A DNA stretch of 64,000 nt from Ewingella americana (GTDB lineage: Bacteria; Pseudomonadota; Gammaproteobacteria; Enterobacterales; Enterobacteriaceae), in contig NZ_RCZD01000018.1 of NCBI RefSeq assembly GCF_006438725.1, positions 1 through 64,000 on the forward strand, in the 5' to 3' direction. The position numbers and the translations under genes are program-made. The first letter of the stretch is position 1, and each line of letters begins with the position of its first letter. The notes beneath the pieces were generated by a model. The model did not search any database and was not told the DNA's origin. It was given only the letters and a program-made list of their open reading frames with translations. Positions 1-10,846 of this stretch are shown here, one piece after another.

Positions 1-77
1 TCTTTAAGACTTGATATTTTTTGCCACCGAGGTGGCTGATATCGTCTTGTGAGTGCCCACACAGATTGTCTGATAAA

Positions 78-89
78 TTGTTAAAGAGC
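78..89 (-). promoter_or_regulatory. rRNA operon leader, boxA antitermination element
   Basis: Read on the minus strand, bases 90 down to about 40 carry the classic enterobacterial 16S leader: GCTCTTTAACAA (boxA), then a stretch ending in GTGTGGGCACTC. BoxA binds the NusB/S10 antitermination complex. The 16S rRNA gene itself would start just left of base 1 and is not in the window. Confidence 0.85.
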
Positions 90-128
90 GTTCGTTACCG
101 GATAAGTTCTCGGTAACGCGGGAGGCAG

Positions 129-156
129 ATAATACGCTTTCCCGCTGAAGAGTCAA
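129..156 (-). promoter_or_regulatory. rrn P2 promoter
   Basis: On the minus strand TTGACT (151-156) is followed after 16 bases by TATTAT (129-134), with a GC-rich discriminator towards the leader. The distance to boxA fits the P2 promoter of an rRNA operon. Confidence 0.8.
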
Positions 157-260
157 CCTTTTTCTCTTACGAGACGCGGTGTTTTCACCGGGTTGAGACT
201 TCCTGACTGGGCGACTTGGTTCTCGTTAGAGGAGTCGTTGTTCCCGGTCAGTGGAGGCGC

Positions 261-288
261 ATTATAGGGAGTTCTCAGACAGTGGCAA
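261..288 (-). promoter_or_regulatory. rrn P1 promoter
   Basis: On the minus strand TTGCCA (283-288), 16 bases, TATAAT (261-266) and then GCGCCTCC, the typical stringent discriminator of rrn P1. The upstream side (289-330) is A+T-rich, as expected for an UP element. The remaining bases up to 450 hold the start of yieP transcription; a TATAAT at 416-421 is a candidate -10 without a clear -35. Confidence 0.8.
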
Positions 289-450
289 CCCTTAATTTAA
301 AATAATTTACTGACCGTTCTTTTTTTCTACAAACAGCGTAAAAACGCACAGCAAGCGTACATTTTTCACCATAAACCCCCCGCGGTAGCCCGCTACGGTG
401 GAGTAAACTGTTTCTTATAATAAGACCACTGCTTATCTGGAAGAGCCTAT

Positions 451-1140
451 ATGTCCCTCAATGCCCAACAACAAGCTGCCCAACGTAACCTTTCTTATTT
501 ATTAGCCGAGAAAATAGCCCAACGTATTTTATCCGCAGAGTATGCCGAGGGCAGCATTCTGCCTGGAGAGATTGAACTGGGTGAGATTTTCGGTGTGAGC
601 CGCACTGCGGTTCGTGAAGCCGTCAAGATTCTGGCGGCCAAGGGCATGTTATTACCACGCCCGCGCATTGGCACCCGGGTCATGCCACAGGGAAACTGGA
701 ATTTTCTCGATCAGGAGTTGCTGAACTGGTGGATGACGCGGGAAAACTTTGATCAAGTGATGTCTCACTTTGTCGTTTTGCGACGCGCACTCGAACCTCA
801 GGCTTGCGCGCTGGCGGCGATAACCGCAAGCAAGGAGCAGAAAGAGCAGCTTTCTCTTTATATGGATGAAATGAGGCGATTACATGCATGCTTCGACCGT
901 GAACGCTGGATCAGCGTGGATACTCAATTCCACCAGCTTATCTATGAGGCCGGAAATAATCCGTTCCTCACCTCGTTCTCGAATCTTTTCAGTTCGGTTT
1001 ATCAAAGTTACTTTCGTGCCATCACGGGCAACGAAGTCATCAAGCTGGAACATCATCAGACATTGGTGAACGCCATTCTGGCCAGTGATAGCGAGAGGGC
1101 ATTACAAGCCTGTCATCAGTTGTTAATTGCCGTTGAGTGA
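451..1140 (+). CDS. yieP: GntR/FadR-family transcriptional regulator YieP
   Basis: A 229-residue DNA-binding repressor-type protein. Residues about 15-75 form the GntR winged helix ([20 protein letters not shown]), followed by a FadR-type all-helical C-terminal effector domain. The sequence resembles E. coli YieP throughout, and the position between an rrn operon and rbsR matches E. coli. The start has a fitting GGAAG 7 bases upstream. Unlike E. coli, hsrA does not lie between it and rbsR; the two genes converge and overlap by 18 bases. The ligand is not evident from sequence. Confidence 0.9.
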   Translation: MSLNAQQQAAQRNLSYLLAEKIAQRILSAEYAEGSILPGEIELGEIFGVSRTAVREAVKILAAKGMLLPRPRIGTRVMPQGNWNFLDQELLNWWMTRENFDQVMSHFVVLRRALEPQACALAAITASKEQKEQLSLYMDEMRRLHACFDRERWISVDTQFHQLIYEAGNNPFLTSFSNLFSSVYQSYFRAITGNEVIKLEHHQTLVNAILASDSERALQACHQLLIAVE

Positions 1141-2133
1141 TCCCACCGACTCGCGTACGACCAATTCAGGCGTCAGGACCAAAACCTGCGGGTCTGCACC
1201 AGGTTCCTGCAAACGATGCAACAGCGTATCTATTGCCAGTTCACCCAATGAATCTTTCGGTTGATGAATAGTCGTGAGGGGTGGCGTCATATACTGCGCC
1301 AATTGAATGTCGTCATAACCTATCACCGCCACGTCCTCCGGCACCCTGAGTCCTTTCTTATATAGAGCCTGATAGACGCCCACAGCCATCGCATCATTGC
1401 TGGCAAAGACCGCATGTGGGCGCTGAGGTAACGCCAGCAATTTATCCATAGAGGATAACCCACCTTCAAATTCGAAATCTCCGCACACCTCATACCCGGG
1501 CAGAACAGATAACCCCGCGCGATGCATCGCCTGGCGATAACCGTTAAGGCGTTCAAGCGCGGTGGTTTTATCCAGCGGGCCGGTGATACAGGCAATTCGC
1601 TGATAACCCCGGCGGATGAGATATTCCGTCGCCATCTCGCCACCCAGCAGGGCGTTATCCTGGATCACATCATTGGCCGCGCCAAAAGGTGCCCAGTCCA
1701 TCATCACAATCGGTAAAGAAGGATAGCGGCTCAGCGCCACCTGAGAAGGGCGATGATTTTCGGTACACATTAATAGCAAGCCATCGACGCGCTTTTGCAG
1801 CAGCGTTTCCATGCTGCGGTTCATACGTTCGGCGTCACCATCAGTGTTGCACAGAATCAAACTGTAGCCGCGCTCGTAACAACTGCGTTCCACGCCACGA
1901 ACCACTTCCGAATAAAATGGGTTACTGCTGGCAGTCAATAACATGCCAATGGTACGTGTTTGATTAAGTTTGAGACTACGGGCCAGTGCAGAGGGCGCAT
2001 AGTTGAGGCTATCAATAGCAGCGGTCACTTTGTCGCGGATAGCCTCGCTGACAAAGCGATTGTTATTAATCACATGAGAGACGGTCGAGGTTGAAACGCC
2101 CGCCATACGAGCGACATCTTTCATGGTGGCCAA
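1123..2133 (-). CDS. rbsR: Ribose operon repressor RbsR (LacI family)
   Basis: A 336-residue LacI-family repressor of the ribose operon, released from DNA by ribose. The N-terminal headpiece (residues 1-50, [18 protein letters not shown]) is a LacI helix-turn-helix, followed by a periplasmic-binding-protein-like sensor domain from about residue 60. It is the last gene of the rbsDACBKR operon; its ATG directly abuts the stop codon of rbsK, suggesting coupled translation. Its 3' end runs 18 bases into the opposing yieP. Candidate operators lie upstream of rbsD. Confidence 0.95.
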   Translation of the reverse strand: MATMKDVARMAGVSTSTVSHVINNNRFVSEAIRDKVTAAIDSLNYAPSALARSLKLNQTRTIGMLLTASSNPFYSEVVRGVERSCYERGYSLILCNTDGDAERMNRSMETLLQKRVDGLLLMCTENHRPSQVALSRYPSLPIVMMDWAPFGAANDVIQDNALLGGEMATEYLIRRGYQRIACITGPLDKTTALERLNGYRQAMHRAGLSVLPGYEVCGDFEFEGGLSSMDKLLALPQRPHAVFASNDAMAVGVYQALYKKGLRVPEDVAVIGYDDIQLAQYMTPPLTTIHQPKDSLGELAIDTLLHRLQEPGADPQVLVLTPELVVRESVGSLNGN

Positions 2134-3063
2134 TCAGGACTCCTGATGCGCGAGAAAATCATCGATTTCTTTACGCCATGGCACCGATGGCTGCGCACCG
2201 GGACGGGTCACGGCGATGGCGGCAGCCGCGTGAGCAAAACGTACCGCACTGTCCATCGGCTTGCCTTCCAGCAATGCAGTGACCAGTGCACCATTAAAGG
2301 TATCCCCGGCAGCAATGGTATCCACCGCTTTTACGCGAAAACCGACCACCTGTTTACCTTCACCTTTCTGGCTCAGCCAGACGCCTTTGCTGCCAAGCGT
2401 AATAATGACGGTGTCGATGCCTTTATTATGTAGCGCGCACGCTGCCAGAGCAGCATCTTCATTATTATTGACGGCTATACCCGTCAGGCGCTCAGCTTCT
2501 GTTTCATTAGGAGTAATAATATCCACCAGCGACAACAGCTCATCGGGCAGGTCACAGGCGGGTGCAGGGTTGAGGATCACCTGGGTCTGATGTTGATGGG
2601 CCAGTTTGGCCGCCGCTAATACCGTGTCGAGCGGCGACTCCAGTTGCATCAGCAGCGCAGAGGCATCAATGATATTCTGTTGATACCGATTCAGGTAAGC
2701 AGGAGTCACCGCATTGTTGGCACCAGCATCAATACCGATAACATTTTCACCTTCGGCATTCACAAAGATTAACGCAACACCGGTCGTGGTGTCTGAGATG
2801 GCTTCCACAGGCGATGTATCGATGTTGTCACTCGCCAATTGTTTGCGAACGCGCTCACCAATATCATCCCCCCCAACGCAGGCAATAAATGAAATATCAG
2901 CACCGGCTCGCCCTGCGGCAACCGCCTGATTTGCACCTTTGCCGCCAAAAGCCACCGTATACTGGTTACCGATCACCGTTTCGCCAGGCTGAGGGAATTG
3001 TTTGATATTGAGAATATGGTCGGCATTGATGCTGCCGAGAACCACCAGTTTACCTGTTTCCAT
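2134..3063 (-). CDS. rbsK: Ribokinase
   Basis: Phosphorylates D-ribose to ribose 5-phosphate with ATP in the cytoplasm. PfkB-family motifs are clear: an N-terminal GGKGANQAVAAGR segment and the C-terminal AAGDTFNGAL signature with the catalytic Asp. I chose the ATG at 3063 because AGGG stands 7 bases upstream and it gives 309 residues, the E. coli length. An in-frame ATG at 3081 lies just below an intercistronic hairpin (3085-3107) and is less likely. Fifth gene of the rbs operon. Confidence 0.95.
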   Translation of the reverse strand: METGKLVVLGSINADHILNIKQFPQPGETVIGNQYTVAFGGKGANQAVAAGRAGADISFIACVGGDDIGERVRKQLASDNIDTSPVEAISDTTTGVALIFVNAEGENVIGIDAGANNAVTPAYLNRYQQNIIDASALLMQLESPLDTVLAAAKLAHQHQTQVILNPAPACDLPDELLSLVDIITPNETEAERLTGIAVNNNEDAALAACALHNKGIDTVIITLGSKGVWLSQKGEGKQVVGFRVKAVDTIAAGDTFNGALVTALLEGKPMDSAVRFAHAAAAIAVTRPGAQPSVPWRKEIDDFLAHQES

Positions 3064-3084
3064 TTGCGTTCCCTGAGTCATGTT

Positions 3085-3107
3085 GCGCCACCCGAGAAGG
3101 GCAGCGC
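3085..3107 (-). repeat. Intercistronic hairpin between rbsB and rbsK
   Basis: GCGCTGCCC pairs with GGGTGGCGC around a 5-base loop (two G-U pairs on the minus strand). It sits between rbsB and rbsK, where a 3'-end stabiliser would let the binding-protein mRNA accumulate above the kinase. In E. coli the rbsB 3' region is the source of the small RNA RbsZ; whether one is made here cannot be told. Confidence 0.5.
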
Positions 3108-3155
3108 AGATACTGCAAAGCTATTAAGATAAATTAAAACTGTAAAGCAAAGGTG

Positions 3156-4046
3156 TTATGGCTGAGCAACCAGTTTCAGATCCACCGGGATAACCGCCGG
3201 GACTTTTTCGCCCTTCAGCACTTTATCCGCAGTCTGAACGCCAATCACGCCAATCTGATCGGGACGCTGAGCCACCGTTGCACCCATTTTACCGCTATTC
3301 ACTGCTTTCATACCGTCTTCGGTGCCATCAAAACCAACCACCAGCACATCGGTTTTACCTGCCGTCTGCAAGGCGCGCAGTGCACCCAGCGCCATTTCGT
3401 CATTCTGCGCGAACACAGCTTGTACTTCAGGATGTGCAGTCAGCAAGTTCTGCATAACGTTCAGGCCTTTAGTACGGTCGAAGTCAGCCGGCTGGCTGGC
3501 GAGCATCACGAAATGATGTTTTTCAGCAGATTGTGCAAAACCTTTGCCACGTTCGCGGGCAACAGAAGTCCCGGCAATACCTTCAAGTTCGATAACTTTG
3601 GCATTCTCACCGATTTTCTTAGCAATGTAGTCACCGGCCATCTTGCCGCCGAAGGCGTTATCAGAAGCAACGTGGCTGGCAACAACGCCTTTGGTCGCCT
3701 GGCGATCAAGGGTGATGACCGGGATTTTCGCCTGGTTTGCCATCGCCACAGCGTTACCTACTGCGTCAGAGTCGGTTGGGTTGATCAACAGCAGCTTGGT
3801 GCCGCGCACAGTCAGGTCCTGTACGTTAGCCAACTCTTTCGCCGGGTTGTTCTGAGAATCCAAAACCACCAGGTTATAGCCCAGTTTGTCAGCTTCTTTC
3901 TGCGCGCCGTCTTTCATCGAAACGAAGAATGGGTTATTCAGCGTGGAGACCACCAGCGCGATGGTGTCTTTTGCCAGCACATTGGCACTGAAAGAGGCGG
4001 TGATAGCCGCTGCGGAAACCCAAACTGCCAGTTTTTTCATATTCAT
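3156..4046 (-). CDS. rbsB: Ribose ABC transporter periplasmic binding protein
   Basis: Captures D-ribose in the periplasm for RbsAC and also serves as the ribose chemoreceptor ligand in relatives. A Sec signal peptide is visible ([17 protein letters not shown], cleavage after VLA near residue 26), followed by the two-lobed type I binding-protein fold starting [16 protein letters not shown]. The ATG at 4046 has AGGA 9 bases upstream and gives 296 residues as in E. coli; an ATG two codons upstream is too close to the ribosome binding site. Confidence 0.95.
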   Translation of the reverse strand: MNMKKLAVWVSAAAITASFSANVLAKDTIALVVSTLNNPFFVSMKDGAQKEADKLGYNLVVLDSQNNPAKELANVQDLTVRGTKLLLINPTDSDAVGNAVAMANQAKIPVITLDRQATKGVVASHVASDNAFGGKMAGDYIAKKIGENAKVIELEGIAGTSVARERGKGFAQSAEKHHFVMLASQPADFDRTKGLNVMQNLLTAHPEVQAVFAQNDEMALGALRALQTAGKTDVLVVGFDGTEDGMKAVNSGKMGATVAQRPDQIGVIGVQTADKVLKGEKVPAVIPVDLKLVAQP

Positions 4047-4069
4047 GGTCATAATTCCTGTAGGAGAGA

Positions 4070-5041
4070 TTATTTGTTGCTTTTGTTATCTACCAATACC
4101 GCCAGCAAAATGACGACTGCTTTGACGATCATCTGGTAGTAGGAGGAGACACCTAATAAATTCAAACCGTTATTCAGGAAACCGAGGATCAGCGCACCGA
4201 TCAACGTTCCGACAATGCGCCCTTTACCACCTGACAGGCTGGTTCCCCCCAAAACAACGGCGGCAATTGCGTCCAGCTCGTAACCGGTACCGGCAGTCGG
4301 TTGCGCGGAAGACAAACGCGCCACTTCGATAATGCCGGCTAAAGCTGCTAATAGACCACACAGGGAGTAGACGATAATTTTTACTTTATCAACGCTGATA
4401 CCTGACAGACGCGTGGCAGACTCATTACCGCCCAGCGCATAGATATAACGTCCGAGACGGGTGTGATGCAGCATGTACCAGGTCGCTGCGAACACCACCG
4501 CCATCAGCCAGACTGGCGTCGGAATACCCAGCGGGCGCCCGATACCAAACCAGCCAAATGTATCGGCAACATCGGTAAATCCGGTGCTGATCGGGCTGCC
4601 GTTGGTGTACACCATGGTGACCCCGCGCAGCAGCAGCATCATGACCAGCGTAGCGATGAACGCCTGAACCTTACCTTTGGCGACAATAATTCCGGTCACC
4701 GCACCGACAGCGGTACCGACAGCCAACGCCGCCGCCACGGCCACCAGCGCATTCACTTCCAGCCCGACAACCGACGCTGCTACTGCGCCGGTCAGCGCCA
4801 GAAGCGAACCCACCGACAGATCAATACCCGACGTCAGGATCACCAGCGTCATGCCGACAGCCATAATGGCGTTGACGGAGGTCTGCTGAAGAATATTGAA
4901 CAGGTTATTTACCGTGAAGAAATTCGGGCTCATTGAAGAGACCACGGCAATCAATACCAGCAGCGCAATTAGCGATTTCTGCTCCAACAACCATTCTTTA
5001 GTGATCCAGCTTTTTTTTGCTGGCAATGTCTGAGAACTCAT
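4070..5041 (-). CDS. rbsC: Ribose ABC transporter permease
   Basis: A 323-residue inner-membrane permease of the BPD_transp_2 family with about 8-10 hydrophobic segments. The loop around [16 protein letters not shown] and the segment with [19 protein letters not shown] are typical of RbsC. It follows rbsA by 6 bases, so the two are translated together. It forms the channel through which RbsA drives ribose uptake. Confidence 0.95.
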   Translation of the reverse strand: MSSQTLPAKKSWITKEWLLEQKSLIALLVLIAVVSSMSPNFFTVNNLFNILQQTSVNAIMAVGMTLVILTSGIDLSVGSLLALTGAVAASVVGLEVNALVAVAAALAVGTAVGAVTGIIVAKGKVQAFIATLVMMLLLRGVTMVYTNGSPISTGFTDVADTFGWFGIGRPLGIPTPVWLMAVVFAATWYMLHHTRLGRYIYALGGNESATRLSGISVDKVKIIVYSLCGLLAALAGIIEVARLSSAQPTAGTGYELDAIAAVVLGGTSLSGGKGRIVGTLIGALILGFLNNGLNLLGVSSYYQMIVKAVVILLAVLVDNKSNK

Positions 5042-5047
5042 AGTTGA

Positions 5048-6553
5048 TTACTCCTGCGTCACGCCGTATTGCTTGCCGACAGCGGCTGCCATCAACACTT
5101 CTTGCGTAGCCTGTTCTATCGGGAATTCACCGCTTAAGTGGCCTTCGTGCATCACAAGAACCCGGTCACTCATGCCAATCACTTCCGGCATTTCTGAGGA
5201 AACCAAAATGATGCTCAAACCCTCGCGCTTGAACTGGTTAATAAGTTGGTAAATCTCTTTCTTGGCGCCGACGTCAACGCCACGCGTGGGTTCGTCGAGG
5301 ATCAATATTTTTGGCCGGGTCATCAACCCGCGGGCAATCGCCACTTTTTGCTGATTACCACCAGACAGCAAGCCGATCGGCTGCATCATCGACGGCGTTT
5401 TGATGTTGAACATGCGGATAAAATCACCCACCGCCTGCTGCTCTTCTGCATGTTTCAGTCGCCCGCCCGCACGGCTGAAATAGCGCAAAGCCGTCAGTGA
5501 CATGTTCTCTTTCACCGACATGCCGAGCACCAGTCCGTCTCGCTTGCGGTCTTCAGAAATATAGACGATGCCGTTAGCGAGGCCGTCCTGCGGCGAGTGA
5601 GTCACCACTTCGCGGCCGTCGAGAGCGACATAACCGGCTTTCCGCGGCAGCGCACCGTAGAGGATCTTCATCAGTTCGGTACGCCCTGCGCCCATCAAAC
5701 CGGAAACGCCGAGAATTTCGCCGCCGTATAAATTGAAGCTCACGTCCTCAACGCCGGGGCCGGAAACGTTACGCACCTGCAAACGCAGCGCACCGCGTTC
5801 CTGATTCAGGCGGGGATACTGCTCTTCCAGTTTGCGACCCACCATCATTTCAATCAGTGTATCTTCCTGCAATTCGCTGACCGGGCGTTCGGCGATGAAC
5901 TGGCCGTCACGAAATACGGTCACGTCATCGCAAATTTCAAAAATCTCTTTCAGGCGGTGCGAGATATACACCACGCCGCAGCCCGCTGATTTCAATTCAC
6001 GGATCACGTTAAATAAGGAGGCGGTTTCGGTATCGGTCAGCGCATCGGTCGGTTCATCCATGATGATGACGCGCGATTCAAAGCTCAGCACTTTGGCGAT
6101 TTCCACCATTTGCTGATCGCCGATCGACAGTTCACCGACCAGCCGATGACTGCTATAACGCAGATTCAGGCGGGCAAGCAGTTTGTCCGCTTCGGCATAC
6201 ATCTTCTTCCAGTTAATGCGGCCAAAACCGTTAACGAATTCGCGACCCAGAAAAATATTCTCCGCGATGGTCAACTGAGGGATCAGGTTCAGTTCCTGAT
6301 GGATGATCCCAATCCCGGCTTCCTGCGAAGCTTTAGGGCCGCTAAATGCGGCCTCTTTACCGAGAAAATGGACTGAACCGGCATCCTTTTGGTAGATGCC
6401 GGTCAGCACTTTCATCATGGTGGACTTACCCGCGCCGTTTTCACCCACCAGCGCCATCACACGTCCCGGATAGACGCTGAGCGCCGCGCCAGAAAGTGCT
6501 TTCACGCCAGGAAACGCTTTATCAATCCCTGTCAGTTGCAGCAAAGGTTGCAT
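5048..6553 (-). CDS. rbsA: Ribose ABC transporter ATP-binding protein
   Basis: A 501-residue protein with two fused ABC domains, the E. coli RbsA length. The first Walker A (GENGAGKST) lies at about residues 37-45 with signature [13 protein letters not shown]. The second half has the degenerate P-loop GLMGAGRTE and signature [14 protein letters not shown], the usual asymmetry of sugar ABC ATPases. It lies 7 bases below rbsD and 6 bases above rbsC in one operon. Confidence 0.96.
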   Translation of the reverse strand: MQPLLQLTGIDKAFPGVKALSGAALSVYPGRVMALVGENGAGKSTMMKVLTGIYQKDAGSVHFLGKEAAFSGPKASQEAGIGIIHQELNLIPQLTIAENIFLGREFVNGFGRINWKKMYAEADKLLARLNLRYSSHRLVGELSIGDQQMVEIAKVLSFESRVIIMDEPTDALTDTETASLFNVIRELKSAGCGVVYISHRLKEIFEICDDVTVFRDGQFIAERPVSELQEDTLIEMMVGRKLEEQYPRLNQERGALRLQVRNVSGPGVEDVSFNLYGGEILGVSGLMGAGRTELMKILYGALPRKAGYVALDGREVVTHSPQDGLANGIVYISEDRKRDGLVLGMSVKENMSLTALRYFSRAGGRLKHAEEQQAVGDFIRMFNIKTPSMMQPIGLLSGGNQQKVAIARGLMTRPKILILDEPTRGVDVGAKKEIYQLINQFKREGLSIILVSSEMPEVIGMSDRVLVMHEGHLSGEFPIEQATQEVLMAAAVGKQYGVTQE

Positions 6554-6560
6554 AAAGGCC

Positions 6561-6980
6561 TCAGAAGGTTACGCCGGCACACAGAATAACGTTCGCGTAA
6601 GGCGAACATTCCCCGCTGCGGATCACAGCCCGGCTTTGTTCAGTTTGTGCCTTGAAAGCATCATGGCTGATGTAATCCAAGGTAATGGTGTTTCCCTGGT
6701 GCTGCTCTAGTTGTTTCAACTGCGCGAGTAACGCTTCATGGAGTTGAGGATTCTTTTCGACTATTTCCCCGGCGAGTATCGCCCGCTCAACCTGCATCTC
6801 ATGTGTCACGACCTTTAAAACTTGTAAAAAGGTGGGGACACCTGCAGTCAGCGCCAAATCGATGCGTTGGGAAGATGCGGGTACCGGTAAACCGGCATCG
6901 GCAATAACCAGCTGATCGGTGTGACCTAACCTGGCAATGACATGTGAGATTTCGGCATTCAACAGCGGTGATTTCTTCAT
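6561..6980 (-). CDS. rbsD: D-ribose pyranase
   Basis: Interconverts the pyranose and furanose forms of ribose so that RbsK receives its substrate. The 139-residue length and the conserved catalytic His20 ([14 protein letters not shown]) match RbsD/FucU proteins. First gene of the rbs operon, about 30 bases below the predicted transcription start and the proximal RbsR operator. Confidence 0.95.
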   Translation of the reverse strand: MKKSPLLNAEISHVIARLGHTDQLVIADAGLPVPASSQRIDLALTAGVPTFLQVLKVVTHEMQVERAILAGEIVEKNPQLHEALLAQLKQLEQHQGNTITLDYISHDAFKAQTEQSRAVIRSGECSPYANVILCAGVTF

Positions 6981-6993
6981 GGTTAACTCCTAC

Positions 6994-7009
6994 AGCGAAA
7001 CGTTTCGCT
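6994..7009. promoter_or_regulatory. Proximal RbsR operator
   Basis: Perfect palindrome AGCGAAACGTTTCGCT, the RbsR/PurR-type LacI-family operator core CGAAACGTTTCG. It lies directly below the predicted rbsD start point. Confidence 0.85.
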
Positions 7010-7017
7010 CACTGATG

Positions 7018-7045
7018 AGTTTAGGAATCTGCCAGAAACTGGCAA
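7018..7045 (-). promoter_or_regulatory. rbsD promoter with possible CRP site
   Basis: Minus-strand TTGCCA (7040-7045), 16 bases, TAAACT (7018-7023) places a start near 7011, so the proximal operator covers the initial transcribed region. Upstream, TGTGA half-sites at 7052-7056 and 7063-7067 are a weak candidate for CRP near -60. Confidence 0.5.
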
Positions 7046-7074
7046 TGGGCTTGTGATGAAATTGTGATCACCGT

Positions 7075-7086
7075 CGAAACGTTTCG
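7075..7086. promoter_or_regulatory. Distal RbsR operator
   Basis: A second copy of the core CGAAACGTTTCG, centred 79 bases upstream of the proximal operator. The pair flanks the whole promoter. Confidence 0.75.
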
Positions 7087-7145
7087 CTGGGTTATTTAGA
7101 AATGGTCTGAAATTTGAGTTAATGCTTTTAGCCGAGGTTCAAAAA

Positions 7146-7175
7146 AGCAAAAGGGCATCCGAAGATGCCCTCTTT
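7146..7175 (-). terminator. kup rho-independent terminator
   Basis: GGGCATC-CGAA-GATGCCC stem-loop (7153-7170). On the minus strand it is followed by a T-rich run, just past the kup stop codon. Confidence 0.85.
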
Positions 7176-7190
7176 TGTCTTATCGCAGGA

Positions 7191-9059
7191 TCAGATTTCG
7201 ACCTGCGTTCCCAGCTCGATAACGCGGTTCGGCGGAATCTCGAACTGGTCCGGCGCACGCAGCGCATTACGGCTGAGCGCCATAAACAGTTTGCCACGGA
7301 AGTAGAGATACCATGGCCGTTTGGTCAGGATCAGCGACTCGTGCGACATAAAGAACGAGGTTTCCATCATCCTGCACGGCAAACCTTCCAGACCACAGCG
7401 GTGGAAGATCTCTTCCACATTCGGCGTCTCTTTGAAACCGTAACTGGCGAGCACCCGCCAGAAGGTCGGCGATAATTGCTCAATGGTCACACGCCGGACA
7501 TTATGGACATAAGGCGCATCTTCCGTACGCAGCGTCAGTAACACCACGCGCTCGTGCAACACTTTGTTGTGCTTGAGGTTATGCAGCAACGCAAACGGGA
7601 TAACATTAATGGCACGCGACATGTACACCGCCGTACCAGGAACGCGCACTGGCGGTGACTTTTCCAGCGAGGCTATCATCGCTTCCAGTGAGTTGCCGTG
7701 CTCATGCATACGGCGCATAAGGCGGAAACGCTCGCTTTTCCAGGTCGTCATGACGATAAACATGCACAAGCCCAGCGTCAGCGGCAACCAGCCACCGGAG
7801 AATAATTTGGTGGCGTTCGCCGCAAACATCGGCACGTCGATAAACAGAAGAACGATCAGCAAAATCCCCACCAGAAACGGCTTCCAGTGCCAATTTTTCA
7901 ACGCCACAGTACAAAAGAGAATGCTGGTCAGCACCATGGTGCCGGTGACAGCAATACCGTACGCCGCTGCCAGGTTGCTGGAGTGCTCGAAGCTGGCGAT
8001 AACAATCACCACGGCGATATACAGCGTCCAGTTGATGGCCGGGATGTAGATCTGTCCCGCTTCCATTTCCGAGGTATGAATAATGCGCATCGGTGGCAAA
8101 TAGCCCAGACGCACCGCCTGTCGGGTCAGGGAGAACACGCCTGAGATCACGGCCTGCGAGGCAATAATGGTGGCCAGCGAGGCAAGGATCAGCAGCGGAA
8201 TGAGTGCCCAGTCAGGTGCCAGCAGGAAGAAGGGGTTCTTAATCGCTTCTGGATTTTTCAGCAGTAATGCGCCCTGACCGAAGTAGTTGAGCACCAGCGA
8301 GGGCAACACAAAGGTAAACCATGCCAGACGAATAGGGAATTTGCCGAAGTGGCCCATATCCGCGTACAGCGCTTCCACCCCAGTGATTGATAGCACGACT
8401 GCGCCCAATGCAAAGAACGAGAAGGATTTGTGCTCAATAAAGAAGTTAACCGCCCACATCGGGTTCATGGCCTGCAACACTTCAGGATTTTGAGCAATAC
8501 TGTTGATCCCGAGCGCAGCCAGTGTCAGAAACCACAACACCATCACCGGGGCAAACAGCTTGCCGACAATCCCGGTGCCGTGCTTCTGAATAATGAACAA
8601 CAATGTCAGCACGGTAATAGAAAGAGGAACGATATAGGGGTCAAGCGACGGGGCAGCAATCTCTAAACCTTCCATTGCGGATAGGACTGAAATCGCGGGG
8701 GTGATCACCACTTCGCCATAGAAGAAGCTGCCGCCTATTAATCCGAGAATAACCAGCACCGCGGTTGTTCGGGAGGAGGTGTTTCTGCCTGCCAGCGACA
8801 TCAGCGTCAGGATCCCACCCTCACCGGCGTTGTCTGCGCGCATCACATAAGTGAGATATTTCAGTGAAACAATCAGGATCAGCATCCAGAATATTAGCGA
8901 CAGAAAGCCGAAAACAACGCTGGGCTCAACATTAAAGCCATAGTGGCCGGAAAAACACTCTCTCAGGGTATAGAGAGGGCTGGTGCCAATGTCGCCATAC
9001 ACCACGCCAATGGCGGCAAGGGTTACTGCCGGGAGTGACCGTTTATGTTCTGTGCTCAT
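7191..9059 (-). CDS. kup: Low-affinity potassium uptake protein Kup
   Basis: Inner-membrane K+ (H+ symport) transporter. With the start at 9059 the protein is 622 residues, the E. coli length, beginning [19 protein letters not shown]. The first membrane segment carries the family motif [14 protein letters not shown], about 12 membrane helices follow, and a soluble C-terminal domain starts near residue 430. An in-frame ATG 20 codons upstream would add an unmatched tail. Single-gene unit divergent from ravA, ending in its own terminator. Confidence 0.95.
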   Translation of the reverse strand: MSTEHKRSLPAVTLAAIGVVYGDIGTSPLYTLRECFSGHYGFNVEPSVVFGFLSLIFWMLILIVSLKYLTYVMRADNAGEGGILTLMSLAGRNTSSRTTAVLVILGLIGGSFFYGEVVITPAISVLSAMEGLEIAAPSLDPYIVPLSITVLTLLFIIQKHGTGIVGKLFAPVMVLWFLTLAALGINSIAQNPEVLQAMNPMWAVNFFIEHKSFSFFALGAVVLSITGVEALYADMGHFGKFPIRLAWFTFVLPSLVLNYFGQGALLLKNPEAIKNPFFLLAPDWALIPLLILASLATIIASQAVISGVFSLTRQAVRLGYLPPMRIIHTSEMEAGQIYIPAINWTLYIAVVIVIASFEHSSNLAAAYGIAVTGTMVLTSILFCTVALKNWHWKPFLVGILLIVLLFIDVPMFAANATKLFSGGWLPLTLGLCMFIVMTTWKSERFRLMRRMHEHGNSLEAMIASLEKSPPVRVPGTAVYMSRAINVIPFALLHNLKHNKVLHERVVLLTLRTEDAPYVHNVRRVTIEQLSPTFWRVLASYGFKETPNVEEIFHRCGLEGLPCRMMETSFFMSHESLILTKRPWYLYFRGKLFMALSRNALRAPDQFEIPPNRVIELGTQVEI

Positions 9060-9220
9060 AATTGGTTTCTTATGCTGCTCTTTTATGACAAAGAATTCCG
9101 TAAGCGAAAGTACGCTCAATCCTTGATGCCCACTAAACGGCGCACAGTATGCACGAATAAAATAGATTGCCTACCTTATATGAGCTGAAAAAAAACCGTC
9201 AGGCAGAAAGGAGTCGCAAT

Positions 9221-9250
9221 GTTGATAATAGAAAATTTCTAGTAATCAAC
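9221..9250. promoter_or_regulatory. Imperfect dyad in the kup-ravA divergent region
   Basis: Inner perfect palindrome TAGAAA-A-TTTCTA (9229-9241) nested in GTTGAT (9221-9226) and ATCAAC (9245-9250). It could be an operator for ravA or kup; no known consensus was recognised. Confidence 0.35.
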
Positions 9251-9334
9251 AAGCTATCCTACTAAAAAAAATCATGGTTTATTATTCTCGCCCAGTTCAC
9301 TATTCATTCACTATTGGAAACCGGAAGACTCAGT

Positions 9335-10843
9335 ATGGCGCATTCTCCCTTACTTGCAGAACGGATTGCCCGTCTTGCCAATGCTTTAGAACACGGCTTG
9401 TATGAGCGTCAGGAAGCTATCCGTCTGTGCCTGCTGGCCGCGTTGTGTGGTGAAAGCGTGTTTCTGCTTGGGCCGCCAGGAATCGCCAAAAGCCTGATTG
9501 CCCGTCGCCTGAAATTTGCCTTTCGCCACGCCCGCGCATTTGAATATCTGATGACCCGCTTTTCCACCCCAGAAGAGGTGTTCGGCCCACTGTCTATCCA
9601 GGCGCTTAAAGATGAAGGCCGCTATCTGCGTCTGACGCAGGGTTATCTTCCTGAAGCAGAAATCGTCTTTCTCGATGAGATCTGGAAAGCAGGCCCGGCT
9701 ATTTTGAATACCTTGCTAACCGCCATCAACGAACGGCGTTTTCGTAACGGTGAACGCGAAGAGGCGATTCCTTTGCGGCTGCTGGTTAGCGCATCCAACG
9801 AATTGCCCGAAGCTGACGGCAGCCTGGAGGCGCTCTACGACCGTATGTTAATCCGCCTGTGGCTGGACAAAGTGCAGGATAAACAGAATTTCCGCTCACT
9901 GCTGACTACCCGTCAGAACGAAAGCGCCAATCCTGTGCCCGAAGCGCTGAGTATCAGCGACGAAGAGTATCAACAGTGGCAACCTGAAATTGACAAGATT
10001 GCCCTCCCAGAACCCTGTTTTGAGTTGATCTTCCAGTTGCGTCAGCGGCTGGACGCGCTGGATACCGCACCCTATGTTTCAGACCGGCGCTGGAAAAAGG
10101 CCCTGCGCCTATTACAGGCCAGTGCCTTCTTTAGCGGCCGTCCGTCCATTACACCTATCGATCTGATCTTGCTGAAAGATTGTCTGTGGCACGATCTGAA
10201 TACCTACACTCTTTTGCAGACGCAAATCGAACAGATGATCACCGAACAGGCGTACCAGCAGCAGACACTATTAATGAAGCTGCGCCAACTGAATCAGGAG
10301 TGGATGCAATATCAGCAGCAGCAGAGCTCCCGCCAGTCGATTAAGGTCAACAAGAAGGCCGGTATGTTCAGCCGCAAACCGCAATACACCTTGCCTGATT
10401 CACTGTCCGCCACCAGCCTGACGCTGTTATTGCAAACACCACTGCATCTGCACGATATTTCGGTCTCTCATCTGCTGGTGGAACGTCCGGTGCTGGAAGA
10501 GTGGCTCAATAAAGGCGGGGCATTGAAAGTGAAGCTCAACGGCATCGGTTTTGCGCAAAATATTGATGTTGAGGTCGATGAAAAGCTGCAACTGGTGGTT
10601 CGTGATATCAGCCGCCAGGCAACACCGCTGACCATGCCAGGCAAAGAGCACATTGCCGTACCTGAAGAGATGAAAAATACCCTCGAAGGGCTTAACGCCA
10701 AACTCAATCAGCAGCGGCATGAATTCGGCCAGCATCAGAACTGCCTGTTTGTGGCCGCCGAGTGGACCGCAAAAATAGAAGCCAGTCTGGTCGCCGTCTC
10801 CGAACAGTTACATCATCAGCAACAGCTGTTCAGCGGGCACTGA
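9335..10843 (+). CDS. ravA: MoxR-family AAA+ ATPase RavA
   Basis: A 502-residue MoxR AAA+ ATPase. In E. coli RavA forms a hexamer that works with ViaA and binds the lysine decarboxylase CadA/LdcI. Walker A is GPPGIAKS (residues 46-53) and Walker B is IVFLDEIW; the C-terminal third is the RavA-specific LARA-type region. The ATG at 9335 matches the E. coli start (MAH) and has GGAAG upstream; an upstream in-frame ATG at 9314 lacks this support. viaA starts 3 bases after the stop. Confidence 0.95.
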   Translation: MAHSPLLAERIARLANALEHGLYERQEAIRLCLLAALCGESVFLLGPPGIAKSLIARRLKFAFRHARAFEYLMTRFSTPEEVFGPLSIQALKDEGRYLRLTQGYLPEAEIVFLDEIWKAGPAILNTLLTAINERRFRNGEREEAIPLRLLVSASNELPEADGSLEALYDRMLIRLWLDKVQDKQNFRSLLTTRQNESANPVPEALSISDEEYQQWQPEIDKIALPEPCFELIFQLRQRLDALDTAPYVSDRRWKKALRLLQASAFFSGRPSITPIDLILLKDCLWHDLNTYTLLQTQIEQMITEQAYQQQTLLMKLRQLNQEWMQYQQQQSSRQSIKVNKKAGMFSRKPQYTLPDSLSATSLTLLLQTPLHLHDISVSHLLVERPVLEEWLNKGGALKVKLNGIGFAQNIDVEVDEKLQLVVRDISRQATPLTMPGKEHIAVPEEMKNTLEGLNAKLNQQRHEFGQHQNCLFVAAEWTAKIEASLVAVSEQLHHQQQLFSGH

Positions 10844-10846
10844 CAG

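Noticed and set aside
3153-4139. A 328-codon plus-strand open frame opposite rbsB
   Set aside because: It is the antisense shadow of rbsB; the translation is rich in His/Phe/Cys without a domain and has no ribosome site.
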